Origin: Spirochaetales bacterium
GTDB lineage: Bacteria > Spirochaetota > Spirochaetia > Treponematales > UBA12059
DNA: 7,785 nucleotides
NCBI GenBank assembly: GCA_004525355.1
Contig: SPCK01000084.1
Span: 1-7,785, forward strand
Reading direction: 5' to 3'
The notes beneath the pieces are model-generated. The model worked only from the letters and a program-made list of their open reading frames with translations. It was not told the DNA's origin and searched no databases. A program made the translations under genes and the position numbers. Shown one piece after another: positions 4,507 to 7,785 of this stretch. Positions within the stretch are counted from its first letter, which is position 1. Each line of letters begins with the position of its first letter.

Positions 4507-6053
4507 ACATGCAAAGAACGACCGGCATCCTGTTGCATCCCACTTCACTGCCAGGCCCCTATGGCATCGGCGATCTGGGAGCGGAGGCCGAACGGTTCAT
4601 CGAGTGGCTCGCCGCAGCGGGTCAGGGCGTATGGCAAGTCCTGCCCCTTGGACCGACGGGCTACGGTGATTCACCGTATGCGCCGTTCTCGAGCTTTGCA
4701 GGCAACGAATTACTTATCTCTCCTGACAAGCTGGCGATGGATGATCTGGTAACATCAGCTGAATTAGTTGCGATTCGACAGCCAGCAAGCGATTCAATCG
4801 ATTACGGCACGACTATCCCCGCCAAGAAGAATCTCATCCGAACCGCCTCGCGCCGCTTCATCGAGAAGGCCGCCACGTCCGAGAGGGCAGCCTTTACTGC
4901 CTTTCGTCGCGAACACTCATTCTGGCTGGACGATTTCATCCTGTTCATGGACATCAAGGAAGAGTTTGATGCCAAGGCCGCCTCAAAAGACGTTCAAGAC
5001 TCATCCTGGAATAGATATTGGCCTCGCGAATACGCCGTGCGCGATCAAGCGCTGCTCATGAAACGCAGGCAGAGTCACGCCGTGGAGCTTGAGATTCGCG
5101 CGGCAGCCCAGTTCCTCTTCTACAAACAATGGGACGCCCTACGGTCACGGGCATCAAAGCACGGCGTTGGTATAGTCGGTGACTTGCCGATATTCGTAGC
5201 CATGGATTCGGCCGATGCATGGTCCCGCCCCGAATTATTCGACCTGGACCCTGACGGCCGCCCCATCGAGGTGGCTGGCGTGCCTCCGGACTATTTTTCG
5301 GCGGACGGGCAGCTGTGGGGAAACCCGCTTTATGCATGGGACAGGCACCGCGCTGAAGGTTTCAGCTGGTGGCTTTCCAGGATCGAGGCATCGCTCCGGC
5401 TCTATGATACCGTGCGCATCGACCATTTTCGCGGGTTGGACGCATATTGGGCTGTCCCGGCAGGCGAGGATACCGCCCGAAAGGGAACTTGGAGCAAGGC
5501 GCCCGGCCACGAGTTGCTTTCTGCCCTTCAGGATCGACTCGGGGGTGACGTCCCTATCATCGCGGAGGATCTTGGCTTTATTACTGAAGATGTCCAGGCG
5601 CTCAGGGACGACTTCAGCCTGCCGGGGATGCGAGTATTGCAATTCGCCTTCGATGCGAAGGAATCCGGTACGGACCTTAACCCGAACAATCCATTCCTTC
5701 CGCACAACTATGTACCCAAAACGGTTGTATATACCGGGACCCATGACAACGATACCCTGGCAGGATGGCTCGCCTCAGCCACCCCGATTGAAATCGGCTT
5801 CATCGATGATTACCTGGGCAGCCATCAGGACGACAGGGTGCGTGCGCTCATACGGGAAGCCCTCAAGAGCGTCGCAGCCCTGGCCGTTTTTCCGGCGCAG
5901 GATATCCTTGGTCTGGGCAAGGAAGCCAGGATGAACACGCCCAGTACGCTCGGCGGCAACTGGCAATGGAGGCTTACCGAGGGTCAGCTTACCCCGGAGC
6001 TCGCTTCGGAAATCCGTGCGATGGCCTGCCTGTACGGTCGAGTCCGCGGCTGA
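4503..6053 (+). CDS. malQ: MalQ: 4-alpha-glucanotransferase (amylomaltase, GH77)
   Basis: This cytoplasmic enzyme disproportionates alpha-1,4-glucans: it transfers maltodextrin segments between chains and releases glucose, in maltose or glycogen metabolism. From the ATG at 4503 the product is 516 residues, a normal length for the short bacterial amylomaltase type without an N-terminal extension. Motifs in order are RTTGILLHPTSLPGPYGIGDLG-type opening, WQVLPLGPTGYGDSPY, GDLPIFVAMDSAD and GVPPDYFSADGQLWGNP. RIDHFRG follows (D307 nucleophile), then IIAEDLG (E355 acid/base), TGTHDND (D415, transition-state stabilising) and the late MNTPSTLGGNWQWR. All three GH77 carboxylates are present. An in-frame ATG at 4491 would add four residues but lacks a ribosome binding site. 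The gene stands alone, with a palindromic operator candidate in its promoter, and converges on ppk. Whether it serves imported maltodextrin or glycogen is not shown here. Confidence 0.95.
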   Translation: MNMQRTTGILLHPTSLPGPYGIGDLGAEAERFIEWLAAAGQGVWQVLPLGPTGYGDSPYAPFSSFAGNELLISPDKLAMDDLVTSAELVAIRQPASDSIDYGTTIPAKKNLIRTASRRFIEKAATSERAAFTAFRREHSFWLDDFILFMDIKEEFDAKAASKDVQDSSWNRYWPREYAVRDQALLMKRRQSHAVELEIRAAAQFLFYKQWDALRSRASKHGVGIVGDLPIFVAMDSADAWSRPELFDLDPDGRPIEVAGVPPDYFSADGQLWGNPLYAWDRHRAEGFSWWLSRIEASLRLYDTVRIDHFRGLDAYWAVPAGEDTARKGTWSKAPGHELLSALQDRLGGDVPIIAEDLGFITEDVQALRDDFSLPGMRVLQFAFDAKESGTDLNPNNPFLPHNYVPKTVVYTGTHDNDTLAGWLASATPIEIGFIDDYLGSHQDDRVRALIREALKSVAALAVFPAQDILGLGKEARMNTPSTLGGNWQWRLTEGQLTPELASEIRAMACLYGRVRG

Positions 6054-6099
6054 AAAGAATACCGGCGGATACTATTCGGCAACCCGTTCGTGGTGCGGT

Positions 6100-7785
6100 T
6101 TATGGCGCTCTGCGCCGTACCTGGAGCTCGCGCACGTCGGATCTGTCTTCAAGGCGAAGAGCCCTGCCTTCAAGTTCAGCGTGGAAGTATTCCTGAACCG
6201 AGAATGGCTCCTCCCCCTCTGCGGCTTTTACGCGTTTCCAGTGTCCCGAAGGGCCCAGAACCCTCGCTGACCGGTTGTCCAGGAAGTAGGACATGAGAAT
6301 CGCGTATACCCGTTCGCGAGCCTCCGTACCGCTGACAGGGAACATCAACTCTATCCTGCGTTCAAGGTTGCGGGGCATCCAGTCGGCACTCGACAAGTAC
6401 AGTTCTTCGGCCCCTCCGTTACGGACATAGAAGATGCGCGAATGCTCGAGATATCGACCTACGATGGAAACAACTTTTATACTCTCGGATAGTCCTTTGA
6501 GACCAGGTATAAGCTGACATACACCACGCACATTCAGCATGATGCGCACGCCCGCGCAAGAAGCCCGGTACAGGGCGTCAATGACATCCTTGTCGCACAG
6601 CGAGTTCATCTTGGCGGCGATGAGCCCCGGCGATTCGGGCGTACTGCGTTCGGCCTCCCGGTCGATCATGGCGATTATCCTGCGCTTTAGGTCAAAGGGC
6701 GCCAGGGACAGAGCCTTGAGTTCGGTTACCGATGAGAGCCCGGTGAGCATATTGAAGAACAACCCGAGGTCGGACGCCAGGGCAGGGCTCGCGCTGAACA
6801 TGGACAAGTCGACATACAGTCGCGCAGTTTTCTCGTTGTAATTGCCGGTGGACAAATGCGTATAACGCATGATGGAGCCATCGTCCTCCCTCCGGACTAC
6901 GAAAAATCCCTTGGCATGGACCTTGAGCCTGGCTGCTCCGTACACGACTATGGCGCCCGCCTGCTCGAGCCTGGATGCCCAGGCGATATTCCGTTCCTCG
7001 TCGAACCTCGCTTTGAGCTCGACGACCACCACAACCTGTTTGCCGTTATGGGCTGCCCTGGTCAGGGCCTTGACGACGGGCGAGTCACCAGAAGTCCTGT
7101 ACAACGTCGCCTTTATCGCAAGTACGGAGGGATCGCGACTCGCCGCATCCACGAAATCCAGCACGGGTTTGAAGGATTCGTACGGCGCGTGCAGAATGAT
7201 ATCTCGGCGACGAATCTCGTCCCAGATCGTGGTATCCTCGCTCAGCTGCAGTACCTCGACGGCATCATGGGCGGCAAAGCGCAATTCGTCGAAGCCCTTC
7301 TGCGTCGCGAGTTCCATGAAGCTCTTGAGATCAATGGGTCCGGCGATGATGTAGATATCATCCTGCCCCAGACCCAGCGCCTTGGATAGCAGGCCTTCCA
7401 GGATCTCGGAATCGGCTGAAATCGTCATGCGGACAGGCCAGGAATTTTGTCTGTTGGCCAGAACTTCTTCCATCGCGGCAACGAAATCATCGTCGCGATC
7501 CTCGTCGACGCCGATATCCGCATCGCGGGTTACCTTGAACAGGGTTCGCTCCCTGACCGTGTAGCCGGGAAACATTCGGTCTCCGAAGCCAAGCACCAGG
7601 TCGTCCAGCAACGCGACCCGGTACACGCCGTCATCGCCGGGAGGCAGGCGGACAAAGCGCCCCAGGTTGGGTGGCACCTGGACGATGGCCAGTCGGTCCG
7701 GCCCCGACCCATCATCCGGTTTTAGCTGGAAGGCGGCATGGATACGCAGGTTGCCTGTCGAAGGAAAGGGACCCTCGTCCTCAGG
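6100..7785 (-). CDS. ppk1: Ppk1: polyphosphate kinase, missing N-terminus (cut by window edge)
   Basis: The enzyme polymerises the gamma-phosphate of ATP reversibly into inorganic polyphosphate. The frame is open from the TAA at 6100-6102 to the right edge, 561 residues. Full Ppk1 is about 690-720 residues, so most of the N-terminal domain lies outside. A GTG at 7677 is internal, because the upstream frame still reads as Ppk1 (RLAIVQVPPN matches the family). Visible signatures, numbered in the fragment, are HAPYESFKPVLDFV, IKATLYRTSGDS (R230) and VELKARFDEE (R260, both arginines matching metal/phosphate-contacting residues). The autophosphorylated histidine is in KVHAKGF (H290). HLSTGNYNEKTARLY, LNVRGVCQLIPGL, the second essential histidine in YLEHSRIF (H448) and LSSADWMPRN follow. 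A tail of about 30 residues after AEGEEPFSVQE is unconserved. It converges on malQ with a 46-base gap, and I see no convincing terminator there. Confidence 0.95.
   Translation of the reverse strand, partial: PEDEGPFPSTGNLRIHAAFQLKPDDGSGPDRLAIVQVPPNLGRFVRLPPGDDGVYRVALLDDLVLGFGDRMFPGYTVRERTLFKVTRDADIGVDEDRDDDFVAAMEEVLANRQNSWPVRMTISADSEILEGLLSKALGLGQDDIYIIAGPIDLKSFMELATQKGFDELRFAAHDAVEVLQLSEDTTIWDEIRRRDIILHAPYESFKPVLDFVDAASRDPSVLAIKATLYRTSGDSPVVKALTRAAHNGKQVVVVVELKARFDEERNIAWASRLEQAGAIVVYGAARLKVHAKGFFVVRREDDGSIMRYTHLSTGNYNEKTARLYVDLSMFSASPALASDLGLFFNMLTGLSSVTELKALSLAPFDLKRRIIAMIDREAERSTPESPGLIAAKMNSLCDKDVIDALYRASCAGVRIMLNVRGVCQLIPGLKGLSESIKVVSIVGRYLEHSRIFYVRNGGAEELYLSSADWMPRNLERRIELMFPVSGTEARERVYAILMSYFLDNRSARVLGPSGHWKRVKAAEGEEPFSVQEYFHAELEGRALRLEDRSDVRELQVRRRAP

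Noticed and set aside
6104..6116. GGCGC/GCGCC hairpin as a terminator between malQ and ppk
   Set aside because: It is only five pairs, lies inside the ppk coding region and has no T-tract on either strand.
7675..7677. GTG start for the ppk gene
   Set aside because: The frame continues upstream to the window edge with Ppk1-like sequence, so this GTG is an internal valine and the true start is outside the window.

Overview
The window is about 7.8 kb of ordinary-looking bacterial chromosome of moderately high G+C with six recognisable protein genes, two of them cut by the window edges. A predicted secreted lipoprotein with a relaxed lipobox (Ala-Val-Ala-Cys), a Ppk1 and a cobamide-salvage cluster with no corrin-ring genes in view suggest a Gram-negative, probably host- or community-associated bacterium. 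A spirochaete would fit, but this is an inference and no taxonomic marker is present.

Layout: (1) 1-282, minus strand: N-terminal part of a DinB-like four-helix protein, running off the left edge. (2) 405-2401, plus strand: a three-gene cobamide salvage and remodelling operon. It holds cobU (AdoCbi kinase/guanylyltransferase), a small TIM-barrel protein best matched to the cobamide-remodelling phosphodiesterase CbiR, and cobS (AdoCbi-GDP ribazoletransferase). (3) 2402-2668: a 267-base intergenic region between convergent genes, dense in hairpins. It contains a GC-rich terminator, a further hairpin, and a roughly 126-base element made of three hairpins with imperfect terminal inverted repeats; its last hairpin looks like a bidirectional terminator. 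(4) 2669-4228, minus: an exported 5'-nucleotidase/UshA-type lipoprotein. (5) 4229-4502: a divergent promoter region with a LacI-type palindrome inside the plus-strand promoter and a nine-codon upstream ORF whose stop overlaps the malQ start. (6) 4503-6053, plus: malQ, 4-alpha-glucanotransferase. (7) 6100-7785, minus: ppk1, convergent with malQ and cut at its 5' end by the right edge.

How the genes work together: the clearest functional unit is the cob cluster. A CbiR-type enzyme would open the nucleotide loop of imported cobamides, CobU would activate the resulting cobinamide (phosphate) to AdoCbi-GDP, and CobS would attach a new lower-ligand nucleoside. That is a remodelling pathway without de novo synthesis. 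The other genes (extracellular nucleotide hydrolysis, maltodextrin metabolism, polyphosphate synthesis) are separate transcription units. I see no CRISPR array, tRNA, rRNA, transposase or phage gene. The most interesting items are the CbiR-like gene inside the cobU-cobS operon, the hairpin-rich repeat-like element at 2533-2658, and the upstream ORF and operator arrangement in front of malQ.
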